Source: Cereibacter ovatus (lineage in GTDB: Bacteria > Pseudomonadota > Alphaproteobacteria > Rhodobacterales > Rhodobacteraceae). From it: a stretch of DNA of 64,000 bases. The stretch is taken from the NCBI RefSeq assembly GCF_900207575.1, contig NZ_OAOQ01000001.1:62001-126000 (forward strand), given 5' to 3'. The translations under genes were made by a program, and so were the position numbers. Below, piece after piece: positions 35,801 to 45,118 of the stretch. Every line of letters begins with the position of its first letter. Position 1 is the stretch's first letter. The notes below the pieces were generated by a model. That model was given only the letters and a program-made list of their open reading frames with translations. It had not been told where the DNA came from and made no database searches.

Positions 35801-38800
35801 TGGGCTGCGATCTGGCCCAGAAAGAGGTGGCGGGGCTTGATCTGCCGCTGCTGGACCGGGTGCACCGCTTCCTGCGCCTGCAACGCGCGACCGGCTGGGG
35901 CGATGTCCCCCTTGACGCGGCGCTGAGCGATCCCGCAATCGGCGGCGTGGCGCTGGATGGCGCGAAACTTGTGGCGCTGGCGCAGCTTGCAACCCTTGCG
36001 CAGCGGATCGGGCTGACGGTGGACGAGCTTGTCGCCTGTTTCGGCCGCATCCCGCATCAGCAGATGACCGGCCCGGCGCCGCTGTCGTTCCATCACCGCA
36101 CCTTTCTTGACAAGTCGCTTTTGGGAACCGTGACCGAGGGCCTGCGCCCCGAGACGGTGGCCGCCGGGGCAGGCACGCTGTCGGCACTGGCCGAGCCGCT
36201 GACCGCGATCCTGAAGCTGACGGCCGACGGCTTCGAACGCCTGCGCGCGGGCCTGACCGACGATGGGCTGAACTTTGCCAATCTCAGCCGGCTGTATGGC
36301 GCCTCGCGGCTGCTGGCGCGGTTGAAGCTGTCGCCGGCTGATCTGCTGACCATGATCGACCGGACAGGCGTCGATCCGTTCACCGGGCCGGCCGCTATGC
36401 TTGATTTCATCGACCGGGTGCAGATTGCCCGCAACGGCGTGGTGAAGATCGCCGACATCGGCTGGATGCTGGACCATTCCGGCGCCGATCTGGCGGTAAA
36501 GGCCATTGCCGACGACCGGATCGCCCAGATCCTGACTGATCTTCAGGCCGCAAGCCAGACCGCCTTTGCCGCCACCCGATCGGCCTTTGATGCCGGGATG
36601 ACGGCGGACGAACTGCGCGCCCCGATCCGCGAGGCGCTGCTTCGGCTGCCCGATCTGGGCGAGGCGGGTGCAGCCACGGTGCTGCGGATGTATGACGCGG
36701 GATGGATCTCGCCGCCCGACCCGGATGCTGCGGCGACGCTGGCGGCACTGCTGGGCGGGGCCTTCGACACCACGGCGCTGGCCGCGACGCAGGCGGCGGT
36801 GGCCGCCGCGGCCCCGGCTGCGCTGGAAGCTGCGCGGCAGGCCATGGCCGAGCGGCTGCTGTCGGACATCGCCGCCCATCTGCACGCCCGCGCCAAGGCC
36901 GAAACCCTGACCGAGGTGCTCTCGGCCGCATTCCGGCAAGAGCCCGATCTGGTTGCCATCGTGCTGGCCCATGCCCGGCTGATCCAGCCCGGCCCGCAGA
37001 CGCCGCTGCTGGCGCAGGTTCTGACCGACAACGCCTTGATCGACACCGCGGGCGATCCGGCGGTGCCGCCCGCGGTCAGTGCCGCTGCCTTCCCCGATCA
37101 GGCCGGCGCGTTGCGGCTGTTGCACAAGCTTTTGCCCTTGGCGGCGGCGCTGCCGTTGTTGCCGGCGGATCTTGACTGGATGCTGGCCCATGGCGCCGAT
37201 CTTGGCTGGCCGCGGCTTGATGCGCTGCCCCATGACGCGGGCCATGCCGCGATCACGCAAACGGATTGGGAAGGTCTGATCCGTGCGGTGGCGCTGTTCG
37301 CGGTCTGGCCGCCGACCGCCGACCCGGCCGACAGCACCGCCGATATCACGCTGCGCGATACGCTGGCGCTGCTGCTGCCGGGGGCCGTGCCGACGCGGGC
37401 CGATTGGCTGGACAGGCTGGCGCTGCTGACCGGGCGCGACCGCGCCGAACTGGATGCGCTGGATGCCCATTTCGGCTTTTCGGTGCCCGACCTGACCGCC
37501 TGGCGCGCCCCCGCGACATGGGAAAGGTTCGCCGCCGCACTGGCCGATCTGCGCAAGCTGACGCTGCCCCCGGCTGATGCGGTGGCGCTGTGCCAGCCCG
37601 GCGTCGGCCCGGCCGAGACCGCACGCCTGCGCATCGCGCTGAAGGCGCGGCATGACGATGCGATCTGGCTGACCACACTGGCCGAGATCACCAACGCGAT
37701 CCGTGGCCGCAAGCGCGATGCGCTGGTGGCCTTCCTGCTGGCCGAGCGTGCGGAATTTGCTACGCCCACAGACCTTTACGACCATTTCCTGATTGATGTG
37801 GAGATGGAGGCGAAGATGCCGTCCTCGCGCATCGTGCAGGCGCATGGCACGATCCAGACCTTTGTCGAGCGCAGCCGGATGAGGTTTGAACCCCGGGCCG
37901 CCGCCGACAGCGCCGATCCCGGTTGGCAGCAATGGGTCTGGATGCGCAACTATCGGGTGTGGGAGGCCAACCGCAAGGTCTGGGTCTATCCGGAAAGCTG
38001 GATCGAGCCGGAACTTCTGGACGACAAGTCCGAACTGTTCGTCGCGCTGGAACAGGAACTGCTTCAGAACGAGGTGACCGAAATCACCACCGAAGATGCG
38101 TTCATCCGCTATATGGAGCGTCTGGACGACATCGGTTTTCTTGAGGTGGTGGCGGTCTTCTATCAGACCGACATCCTGGTGATGCATGTCTTTGCCCGCA
38201 CCAAGGGCGGCGATCCGGCGCAATATTATCACCGCACCTTCGAGAAGGAACGCTACTGGACGCCCTGGCGGCTGGTGGAGCTTGATATCTCCTCGGACAA
38301 TCTGCTGGCCTTTGTGCGCAATGGCCGGCTGACCCTCGCTTGGCCGGTGATCGCCGAGGAAACCGACCCCGACGCCGAGGTGACGACGCCTGCGGTCTCT
38401 GGCTCGCCCAGCAGCGGCCCGATGCAGCATCCGGCGTCTCGGTTGCGCATCCAGATGGCGCTTAGCGAATGTGCGGGCGGGCTGTGGAAGCCCAAGAAGA
38501 TCTCGCAGGATGCGGTGGTCTCGCCTGCGGCCTACACCACCGACCGCGCCGAACTGGACGCGTCCCGGCTGAACCTGATCTACAGCGAACTGTCCGACCA
38601 GATCTTCGTGTTCGTCACCACCGAGGATGGCGACGAACCGGCCCACCAGACCCGGGGCATCTTCAACGTCGCCGGCTGCAAGGGCTATCCCGAGGTCGCC
38701 TCGAATGTCAGCTTCTGGATGCCTGACTTCTATCCCGACTACAAGGATACCTGCCTGCGCAAGCAACGCTATCTGGAAGCGGGCTGGGACAAGGACGACA

Positions 38801-41800
38801 CGCTGGCAATCCGCAACGTGCTGACGCCTTGGAGCTTTGTTCCCCGGCTGACCAGAACGCCGGGAACCTTCCGCGTCACGCATCCGCACCAGTTCACTGG
38901 GCTGGATCTGGTTTACACCCTTCTGCAACTGTGGTGGCTGCAATCGCAGGGTGTCACTTCAGTGGCCTACAGCCGGCATGTGAAGCTGCCTCTTGGCACC
39001 TGGCTGCCGTATTTCCTTGAAAACAGCACCTCGGCCTATGTCGTTGTGCCCGGGCTTTATTCGGCCGATCCGGTGGATGCGACCCGGCGCACCGCGTCGG
39101 ATTTCCTTCAGTTCCTGCGCGACCTGCTGGCCTTGGTGCGGAAATACCTTGCGATCCTGACCGTGACACCTGCGCCCGATCCGGCCGATGTCTGGGAGGA
39201 TTTTCTGGCCGATCCCGATTTCATCCATCTGATGGATGAACTGACCGTCTATCAATCGCTGGACTATGGCGAAAAGTTCGCCAACCTTTACCACCCGCTG
39301 ATCTGTCCGTTGCGCAAGACGCTGAATACGTCGGGCGTGGGGGCGATGATGAAACGGGGCCAGCAGTTGCAGGTCACATCCTTTGACTTCGCGACCGAGT
39401 TCGCCCCGACCGGGCTGGTTGCCCGGCCCTATCCGGTCGAAGATGTCGATTTCAGCGCGGACGGCGCCTACAGCCCCTACAACTGGGAGCTGTTCTTCCA
39501 TGCGCCGTTGATGATCGCGCGCAGGCTGGCCTCGGAGCAGCGGTTCGAAGAGGCGATGACGTGGTATCACCGCATCTTCGATCCGACCGGCACGCTGCCG
39601 GGCGACGCGCCACAGAAATACTGGGTGACCAAGCCGTTCTTCCAGACCGCGGATGCCGATTACCTTGCGCAACGGATCGACACGATCCTGACCAATCTTG
39701 CCGACCCGAATTCGGCCGAGCGGCATGACCTTGAATTTGCGGTCAGCCAGTGGCGCGAAAAGCCGTTCCGGCCGCATGTTGTGGCACGCTTTCGCACCGT
39801 GGCCTACCAGCGCACGGTGGTGATGAATTACATCGGCACGCTGATCGACTGGGGGGACCACCTGTTCCGTCAGGACACGATGGAAACGATCACTCAGGCG
39901 ATCCAGCTTTATCAACTGGCCGACAAGCTGCTTGGCCCCAAACCCGCCACCGTGCCGCCCCCGGTCGAGGTCACGCCGATGACCTACAGCCAGTTGTCGG
40001 CGGATCTGGACGCTTTCGGCAATGCGCTGGTCGATCTGGAAAACGTGCTGCCGGATCTGTCCGCGCTGCCCGAAGGCGGGGACGAACTGCCGCCGCCGCC
40101 GGTCACGCTGACCAGCCTGTATTTCTGCATCCCGCCGAACGACAAGGCGCTGGCCTATTGGGACACGGTGGCCGACCGGCTGTTCAAGATCCGCAACAGC
40201 CAGAACATCGACGGGGTCGAACGTGTGCTGGCGCTGTTCGCACCGCCGATCGATCCGGGAATGCTGGTGCGCGCGGCGGCGGCGGGGATCGATCTCGGCT
40301 CGGTTCTGGGGGGGCTGGCGGCGCCGCTGCCACCCTATCGGTTCCGCGTGATGGCGGCACGCGCCGCCGAACTGGCGCAAGAGGTGCGGGCGCTGGGTCA
40401 GGCGCTGCTGTCGGCGCTGGAAAACAAGGATGCCGAGGCGCTGGCCCTGCTGCGCAACGATCTTGAGGTGAAGCTGCTGAAAGCGCAACGCGACCTGAAG
40501 GTGATGGAGATCGACGCCGCCGACGAACAGATCGCGGTTCTGGAACGCACGCGCGAGGTGACGGCGGAACGGCAGGCGTTCTATGCCGCCTTCGAGATGA
40601 TCAACGCCAACGAGGCGCTCAGTCTGGACAAGCTGCGCGAGGCGCAGGACTATCAGACCGCGGCGCAGATCGTGCGGGCGACGGGCGCTGTGCTGGGCAT
40701 CATCCCCGATTTCTCGATTGGCGGGCATGGGGCGGGCGGTTCGCCTGCGGTTCATGCCACCTTTGGCGGCAGCACGCTGGCGCAGGTCGCAGATGCCGCG
40801 GCCACGGTTCTGGCGATGGTCAGCGGCCTGTCCAGCTATCAGGCCACCCGCGCCACCACGCTGGCGGGTTTCGACCGGCGCTGGGATGATGCGCAGTTGC
40901 AACGGCGGCTGAGCGGTCGCGATCTGGCGCAGATCGATCAGCAGATCGTTGCGGCCGGTCTGCGCCGCGAGATCGTGGCCCGCGATCTGGATGTGCATGA
41001 CATCCAGACCGGCAATGCCGAGGCGCTGTCGAAAACCATGTCCGAGCAATACACCAACGGCCAGCTTTACCAGTGGATGGCGAACGAGATCACGCAGGTC
41101 TATTACCGCGCCTACAAACTGGCCTTCGACACCGCCCGCAAGGCCGAACAGTGCTATCGCCACGAACTTGGCTCTGGCGAAAGTTTCCTGTCCTTCGGCT
41201 ATTGGGACAGCCGCAGAAAGGGTCTGCAATCGACCAACAAGCTGCTCCACGACATCAAGCGGATGGAAGCGCGCTATCTTGAACAGAACCGGCGCGAATA
41301 TGAACTGACCAAGCATGTCTCGTTGCGCAGGCTTGATCCGCTTGCGCTGGCACGGTTGACCACCACCGGATCTTGCCTGTTCGATCTGCCCGAGGCGCTG
41401 TTCGACCTTGACCATCCGGGGCAGTATTTCCGCCGCATCCGCGCGGTCTCGGTGTCGATCCCCTGCGTGGCGGGGCCCTATGCCTCGGTCAGCGCGCGGC
41501 TGACGCAGGTTTCGAACCGCTACCGCGCCAGCACCGCCAAAGCCGCAGGTGCCGCCACGCCGAAAGAGGAATACGAGGAAGCCCCCGGCAACGATCCGCG
41601 CTTTGTCTATAACGTGGGGGCGGCGCAATCGGTGGCGACCTCGTCGGGGCAGAACGATGCGGGCCTGTTCGACCTTGACTTCCGCGATGACCGCTATCTG
41701 CCGTTCGAGGGCACCGGCGCGGTGGGAAGCTGGCGGCTGGATCTGCCCGATGTGATCCGGCAGTTCGATTATTCCACCATCTCGGATGTGATCCTGCATG

Positions 41801-42258
41801 TCCGCTATACCGCGCGCGAGGGCGGCAGCAGCCTGCGGGGGCTGGCGCAGACCTCGCTGGCCGAGAAGCTGCAAGAGATCGCACAGGGCCTGTCCCGGTC
41901 CGGGCTGCATCTGGTCATGGACATCCGCCGCGACGCATTCGACGCCTGGCACCAGTTGAAAGCCACCGGCAGCGCGAATGTCACGATCCCGTCCGGGCGG
42001 CTGCCCTATTTCGCGCAAGGGCTGAACCCGGCGCTGGGCGCGGTGACGGTTCTGGCCCGTGTCGCCGGCGATCCGGCGGCCTATACGGTGACGGTGAACG
42101 GCACCGATCTGGCGCTGGGCTTCAGCGACACGATGGGGTTGAACCTGAACGATGCCGCGGGGCTTGCGCTGGATGTGCCGTTCCCGCTGGCCATCGCGGC
42201 GGGCGATCTGGCGGCGCTGTCGGATCTGAGCCTTGTGGCCAAGGTGGATTTCACCTGA
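32860..42258 (+). CDS. Tc toxin A-subunit-like protein (3132 aa)
   Basis: Begins MSFLLSGFLVTVSTVRGFSG 47 bases after the BC gene, with AAGGA upstream. Residues 1-660 are an extension that includes a carboxypeptidase-regulatory/transthyretin-like beta-domain (about 111-160, RSVHGRITGPDRRAASG). A VRP1-type segment lies near 664-700 (CQCGHCRSVWSPAAYLVEL), then helical shell repeats and a neuraminidase-like region from about 1647 (RIVQAHGTIQTFVERSRM). Next come the toxin segment FHAPLMIARRLASEQRFEEA (about 2210), long coiled coil (about 2535-2600) and TcB-binding C-terminus (SARLTQVSNRYRAS). TcA subunits pentamerise, bind the target cell and inject the BC effector. This protein is longer than the roughly 2500 residues of classic TcdA. 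Confidence 0.9.
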   Translation: MSFLLSGFLVTVSTVRGFSGAIVEAWDASGEIARPLASGPVDRGGSFTLVFSAAAAELVRKQRKVLDLRVTRQGMALRLDPPFLWKPGDPAEGLRLLPLLAADGRDPAGGRSVHGRITGPDRRAASGVVVRAHDRDLRAERLLGETVAGRDGHYAIGYSAAGPGRGGKAAADLVVRVFDATGKRLLHDPAPELILFAAGPETRHDIRLTEAPKPALTEFEALARDLAPHLGSLGPADLAENRTHRDVTFLANGSGPRADRIEVFAVAHRLGAMLGTDPALVYGLLRTNALVHSTPAPLRPVRFRIGINDDTRSLMLEAALLPADRIKAAIHSATDEAIIPAAATRKLPEMLARLEALAPGAARELDEIRRRACAELAEKLLTPQNAARIEALLNTPQRDLPGVLQRFLSGELLDLDALTRAPGPVPGRGGAGAGRLRGSLLASGIARAGLAEAAGLRGAPPEAALAGLTEPALREAVKKAAPDLGARALDRHSRRVMRSVRARHPTAAFRARLDEAQPPVRDAARARHVLNTVRDFDLRRSNLDRVFADARLDSPADRQLLAEMKSLQRVLRLAPDLDRAEALVAARLRSAADILRIGRGRFLTELAPKAGLTEAEARATYARAEASHTAALMIAGEARDLVAAGPAAAPSTSVDALTAATAPGFPNVASLFLATDGCQCGHCRSVWSPAAYLVELLEFLGRRGMVDLTQVPPAPVNLARENLFARRPEIADLDLDCANAETPLPYIDLVCEILEAEIAPDPGVVHNGAVAAPAPAPAALLATLRAAGWRISDAAIVQPADASGALILRDPALTARLVSTGANAWRVFRTRQTRASAAELAAAPEHVNTAAYAALKAAQYAFALPFDLDHVEASAYFDRFGIDRADLMAHFSSAAGPSALAIAAQRLGLIESLRALIDTPAATAAGQSAIWAIPAAQVVAHMTVVATFLEKTGLDYAALDRLLQLGFIDPDNRHFIRHLDLGCDLAQKEVAGLDLPLLDRVHRFLRLQRATGWGDVPLDAALSDPAIGGVALDGAKLVALAQLATLAQRIGLTVDELVACFGRIPHQQMTGPAPLSFHHRTFLDKSLLGTVTEGLRPETVAAGAGTLSALAEPLTAILKLTADGFERLRAGLTDDGLNFANLSRLYGASRLLARLKLSPADLLTMIDRTGVDPFTGPAAMLDFIDRVQIARNGVVKIADIGWMLDHSGADLAVKAIADDRIAQILTDLQAASQTAFAATRSAFDAGMTADELRAPIREALLRLPDLGEAGAATVLRMYDAGWISPPDPDAAATLAALLGGAFDTTALAATQAAVAAAAPAALEAARQAMAERLLSDIAAHLHARAKAETLTEVLSAAFRQEPDLVAIVLAHARLIQPGPQTPLLAQVLTDNALIDTAGDPAVPPAVSAAAFPDQAGALRLLHKLLPLAAALPLLPADLDWMLAHGADLGWPRLDALPHDAGHAAITQTDWEGLIRAVALFAVWPPTADPADSTADITLRDTLALLLPGAVPTRADWLDRLALLTGRDRAELDALDAHFGFSVPDLTAWRAPATWERFAAALADLRKLTLPPADAVALCQPGVGPAETARLRIALKARHDDAIWLTTLAEITNAIRGRKRDALVAFLLAERAEFATPTDLYDHFLIDVEMEAKMPSSRIVQAHGTIQTFVERSRMRFEPRAAADSADPGWQQWVWMRNYRVWEANRKVWVYPESWIEPELLDDKSELFVALEQELLQNEVTEITTEDAFIRYMERLDDIGFLEVVAVFYQTDILVMHVFARTKGGDPAQYYHRTFEKERYWTPWRLVELDISSDNLLAFVRNGRLTLAWPVIAEETDPDAEVTTPAVSGSPSSGPMQHPASRLRIQMALSECAGGLWKPKKISQDAVVSPAAYTTDRAELDASRLNLIYSELSDQIFVFVTTEDGDEPAHQTRGIFNVAGCKGYPEVASNVSFWMPDFYPDYKDTCLRKQRYLEAGWDKDDTLAIRNVLTPWSFVPRLTRTPGTFRVTHPHQFTGLDLVYTLLQLWWLQSQGVTSVAYSRHVKLPLGTWLPYFLENSTSAYVVVPGLYSADPVDATRRTASDFLQFLRDLLALVRKYLAILTVTPAPDPADVWEDFLADPDFIHLMDELTVYQSLDYGEKFANLYHPLICPLRKTLNTSGVGAMMKRGQQLQVTSFDFATEFAPTGLVARPYPVEDVDFSADGAYSPYNWELFFHAPLMIARRLASEQRFEEAMTWYHRIFDPTGTLPGDAPQKYWVTKPFFQTADADYLAQRIDTILTNLADPNSAERHDLEFAVSQWREKPFRPHVVARFRTVAYQRTVVMNYIGTLIDWGDHLFRQDTMETITQAIQLYQLADKLLGPKPATVPPPVEVTPMTYSQLSADLDAFGNALVDLENVLPDLSALPEGGDELPPPPVTLTSLYFCIPPNDKALAYWDTVADRLFKIRNSQNIDGVERVLALFAPPIDPGMLVRAAAAGIDLGSVLGGLAAPLPPYRFRVMAARAAELAQEVRALGQALLSALENKDAEALALLRNDLEVKLLKAQRDLKVMEIDAADEQIAVLERTREVTAERQAFYAAFEMINANEALSLDKLREAQDYQTAAQIVRATGAVLGIIPDFSIGGHGAGGSPAVHATFGGSTLAQVADAAATVLAMVSGLSSYQATRATTLAGFDRRWDDAQLQRRLSGRDLAQIDQQIVAAGLRREIVARDLDVHDIQTGNAEALSKTMSEQYTNGQLYQWMANEITQVYYRAYKLAFDTARKAEQCYRHELGSGESFLSFGYWDSRRKGLQSTNKLLHDIKRMEARYLEQNRREYELTKHVSLRRLDPLALARLTTTGSCLFDLPEALFDLDHPGQYFRRIRAVSVSIPCVAGPYASVSARLTQVSNRYRASTAKAAGAATPKEEYEEAPGNDPRFVYNVGAAQSVATSSGQNDAGLFDLDFRDDRYLPFEGTGAVGSWRLDLPDVIRQFDYSTISDVILHVRYTAREGGSSLRGLAQTSLAEKLQEIAQGLSRSGLHLVMDIRRDAFDAWHQLKATGSANVTIPSGRLPYFAQGLNPALGAVTVLARVAGDPAAYTVTVNGTDLALGFSDTMGLNLNDAAGLALDVPFPLAIAAGDLAALSDLSLVAKVDFT

Positions 42259-42260
42259 CC

Positions 42261-42294
42261 GGGCGGCGCGGGTGGGGCCGTCCCGCGCGCGCCC
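42261..42294. terminator. GC-rich hairpin between Tc operon and convergent MFS gene
   Basis: Imperfect inverted repeat GGGCGGCGCGGG (42261-42272) against CCCGCGCGCGCCC starting at 42282, immediately after the TcA stop and before the convergent MFS stop. It is a likely bidirectional transcription end for the 17-kb toxin operon. There is no T-tract. Confidence 0.4.
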
Positions 42295-42312
42295 CGCCCG
42301 CGCGCGGCCCTG

Positions 42313-43521
42313 TCAGGCGTTGGTGCGCCGCCCGCCCAGATGCAGCACAAGCGCGCCCACCATCAGCGCCGAGGCCAGAAGGAACGGCGCACCGGGGAAC
42401 TGGACCGCGGCGCCCTCATGGGTGAACAGCCGGAAGGTTGCCGTCATCATCAGCGGCGAGACGATCATCGCGATCGCGTTCAATGACGCCAGCAGGCCCT
42501 GAAGCTCTCCTTGCGCATCCGGCGTGGTGCCGCGCGACAGGATGGATTGAAGCGCCGGCGTGACCACGCCCCCCAATGCGGTGACCGGGATCAACAGCAG
42601 CGCCCCCAGTCCCGAGGTCAGGAAGGCAAATCCCGCCAGCGTGGTGATATCGACCCAGATCCCCCAGAAGGCGGTGCGATGTTCGCCAAAGCGCCGGATC
42701 GCCGGGCCGACCAGGGCCACCTGACCCACCGCAAAGCTGATGCCGTAAAGCGCAAGCGAGGCGCCGATCATCGTGGCGCTCCAGTCGAAGCGGGCATGGC
42801 CATACCAGGCCCAGACCGCCGGATAGACGTTCATCGCAATGCCAAGGATCAGGAACACCAGCAGCGACCGGCGCAGCCCCGGCAGATGTGCCACCGCCCG
42901 GAACGCGCCAAGGGGATTGGCGCGACGCAGCGAAAAGGTGCGGCGCGTGGCATCCGTCACCGTCTCGGGCAGGATGAACCAGCCCAGCGTCAGGTTCAAC
43001 ACCGCCATCAGCGCCGCGGCATGGAACGGCGCGCGGATGTCCAGACCCGCCAGCAGCCCCCCCATCGCCGGCCCCAGCACGAAGCCGATGCCAAAGCCCG
43101 CCCCGATCAGCGCGAACCGTTTGGCGCGGTCCTCGGGCGGGGTCACGTCGGCGATGAAGGCTGATGCCGTGGCATAAGTGGCCGAGACGATGCCTGCCAC
43201 GATCCGCGCCGCCAGCAGCATCCAGATTGTCGGCGCCAGCGCCATGGCAAGGTAAGTGCCCGACATGATGACCAGCGAGCCCAGCAGGATCGGCCGGCGC
43301 CCGAAGCGGTCGGACAGGCTTCCGATGGTGGGCCCGAACAGGAACTGCATGACCGCGAACGAGGCCGACAGCAGCCCGCCCCAGATCGCCGCCTCGGACA
43401 GGGGGCGGCCCGTCACCTCAAGGATCAGCTCGGGCAGGACGGGAAAGATCAGCCCGATGCCGATGGCGTCCAGCGTGACGGTGATCAGGATGAAGGCAAG
43501 GGCAAGCCGTGGGTTCGTCAT
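42313..43521 (-). CDS. TCR/Tet family MFS drug exporter
   Basis: 402 residues with 12 predicted helices. It opens MTNPRLALAFILITVTLDAI and has motif A (GSLSDRFGRRPILL) between TM2 and TM3 and the TM5 segment GAGFGIGFVLGPAMGGLLAG, both typical of TetA-like proton-driven antiporters. Substrate may be tetracycline or another compound; many chromosomal members are not resistance genes. It ends the minus-strand hydrolase run (30-bp gap to the upstream hydrolase) and converges on the Tc operon. Confidence 0.88.
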   Translation of the reverse strand: MTNPRLALAFILITVTLDAIGIGLIFPVLPELILEVTGRPLSEAAIWGGLLSASFAVMQFLFGPTIGSLSDRFGRRPILLGSLVIMSGTYLAMALAPTIWMLLAARIVAGIVSATYATASAFIADVTPPEDRAKRFALIGAGFGIGFVLGPAMGGLLAGLDIRAPFHAAALMAVLNLTLGWFILPETVTDATRRTFSLRRANPLGAFRAVAHLPGLRRSLLVFLILGIAMNVYPAVWAWYGHARFDWSATMIGASLALYGISFAVGQVALVGPAIRRFGEHRTAFWGIWVDITTLAGFAFLTSGLGALLLIPVTALGGVVTPALQSILSRGTTPDAQGELQGLLASLNAIAMIVSPLMMTATFRLFTHEGAAVQFPGAPFLLASALMVGALVLHLGGRRTNA

Positions 43522-43551
43522 ATGGGGTCCGCGTCAAGAGACGCGCGGACC

Positions 43552-44289
43552 CTAGCCGCGCGCCGGGGCGCAGGAAAGCGGATTTGCCGCCACCGCGATG
43601 AGACGTTTTGCCAAGGTCTCGGGGCAGGCGAAGAATGGCGAATGCGAGGCGTCAAGGGTGCTGACGGTGCCCTCAGACCAGCCTTCGGTCATGGTCTGCT
43701 GATAGTCGGGCGGGATCGCGCGATCTTGCAGGCAGCGGATGTAGTGCCGCGGGACCGATCGATAGCGGTCGGTCAGGGTGATGGGCTGTTCCTGCGGCAG
43801 GATCGGCTGTGGCCCCAGCCGGGTGGCGGCGAAGGCGCGGGCCTCGGGGGGGCAGTCGTGATACAGCCGGTCGTCGGTCAGGGCCGGATCGAAGGTAAAG
43901 CTTTGCCGGTCGGGCGCCACACGGATCGCATCGCGCAGCGGCTGGCCGGGGCCGGCGCGGCGCATCTCGGCCAGCGACAGCCCGTCTTTCGGCGCATAGG
44001 CGCAAAGATAGACCAGCCGGGCGATCCTGTCCGGCGCCGTCTCGGCCGCGGCCGAGATCGGATAGCCCGCCATCGAATGGCCTACCAGCGTCACCGGCGT
44101 CTCGATCGCGGCAAGGATCGCGCGGGCATAAAGGTCCAGCGTCACGTCTGAAATCGGTGTCGGGTCCGCGCCATGCGAGGGCAGGTCGATCGCGCGGGCG
44201 CGGTGCCCGGCGGCCTGAAGATGGGGGATCACGTCGCGCCAGCACCATGCGCCGTGGCACGATCCATGGATCAGCAGAAAGTCAGACAT
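43552..44289 (-). CDS. Alpha/beta hydrolase, plant-esterase/EstC-like
   Basis: 245 residues beginning MSDFLLIHGSCHGAWCWRDV, where HGSCHGAWCW forms the oxyanion-hole loop. The nucleophile elbow is VGHSMAGYPIS and the catalytic His lies in LDASHSPFFACPETLA. This arrangement is typical of the methylesterase/hydroxynitrile-lyase-like branch of alpha/beta hydrolases. The start overlaps the end of the preceding enol-lactonase gene by eight bases. Substrate is unknown. Confidence 0.82.
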   Translation of the reverse strand: MSDFLLIHGSCHGAWCWRDVIPHLQAAGHRARAIDLPSHGADPTPISDVTLDLYARAILAAIETPVTLVGHSMAGYPISAAAETAPDRIARLVYLCAYAPKDGLSLAEMRRAGPGQPLRDAIRVAPDRQSFTFDPALTDDRLYHDCPPEARAFAATRLGPQPILPQEQPITLTDRYRSVPRHYIRCLQDRAIPPDYQQTMTEGWSEGTVSTLDASHSPFFACPETLAKRLIAVAANPLSCAPARG

Positions 44290-45070
44290 GGCCGATCTGT
44301 TCCAGAAAGGCGGTTATCGCGGCCGCGGTCTCGGCCGGTTTGTCGATGGCGGTCACATGGCCCGCGCCCCGGATCATCTGGAACCGGCTGCCCTTGATCA
44401 GGGCCGCGGTCTCGCGCACCAGATCGGGGGGCGTGGTGCCGTCCTCGGTTCCGGCAATGGCCAGCGTGGGCAGCGTCAGACCCGATGTGGGGGTGTAGAA
44501 ATCGGTGCCCGCAAGCGCCGCCGCGCAGCCGGCATAGCCCTCGGGATCGCCCGCGACAAAGCGTTCGCGCCAAAGCTGGCCCTTGGGGGCGGCACGGACC
44601 GCGGGCGGAAACCAGCGTTGCATCGTGGCATCGGCCAGCGATTCAAGGCCATAGCTGCGCACCTGATCGATGCGGTCCTGCCAGATCTCGGCGGTGGCGA
44701 TCTTGGCCGCGGTGCCACACAGCACCAGCCCGCGGATCAGATCCAGCCGCTTGACCGCCAGCCCCTGCGCGATCATCCCCCCCAGCGAGCAGCCGACAAA
44801 CACCGCCTCGTGCAGGGCCAGCGCATCCATCAGCCGTTCCGCATCGCGGATCAGCGCCCCCATCGCATAGGGCGGCTCTGGCACAGTGGATTGCCCGTGA
44901 CCGCGCAGGTCGTAGCGCACAAGGCGCAAGCCCTGCGGCAGAAGCGGGATCACCGCATCCCAGATCCGCAGATCCGATCCCAGCGCATGGGCAAAGACCA
45001 CCGGCGCCCCGGCCGGATCGCCTTCGTCGAGGTAGTGGATGCGCAGATCGCCGAAATCCTTGTCTGGCAT
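44282..45070 (-). CDS. pcaD: 3-oxoadipate enol-lactonase-like alpha/beta hydrolase
   Basis: 262 residues. VVFAHALGSDLRIWDAVIPL, the RYDLRGHGQST segment, the nucleophile elbow VGCSLGGMIAQGLA and late GAGHVTAIDKP match PcaD proteins, which hydrolyse beta-ketoadipate enol-lactone in the protocatechuate/catechol pathway. No other pca gene lies in the window, so the symbol rests on sequence resemblance only and a related esterase is possible. It lies between a threonine dehydratase-like gene and another hydrolase on the same strand. Confidence 0.7.
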   Translation of the reverse strand: MPDKDFGDLRIHYLDEGDPAGAPVVFAHALGSDLRIWDAVIPLLPQGLRLVRYDLRGHGQSTVPEPPYAMGALIRDAERLMDALALHEAVFVGCSLGGMIAQGLAVKRLDLIRGLVLCGTAAKIATAEIWQDRIDQVRSYGLESLADATMQRWFPPAVRAAPKGQLWRERFVAGDPEGYAGCAAALAGTDFYTPTSGLTLPTLAIAGTEDGTTPPDLVRETAALIKGSRFQMIRGAGHVTAIDKPAETAAAITAFLEQIGHV

Positions 45071-45118
45071 GTCATGGCCTTCCGTTCGCGAAGCGTGAAT
45101 GGCAGGGGGTGCGGGTGG

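Noticed and set aside
35533..42018. Two antisense open frames of 1136 and 1019 codons opposite the TcA gene
   Set aside because: Same GC-driven shadow effect; composition dominated by Arg, Gln, His and Gly, with no recognisable domain or ribosome site.
24974..42258. Locus as a contact-dependent interbacterial Rhs system
   Set aside because: There is no small immunity gene after the variable C-terminus, no VgrG/PAAR or T6SS gene, and the second gene is a TcA-type translocation subunit.
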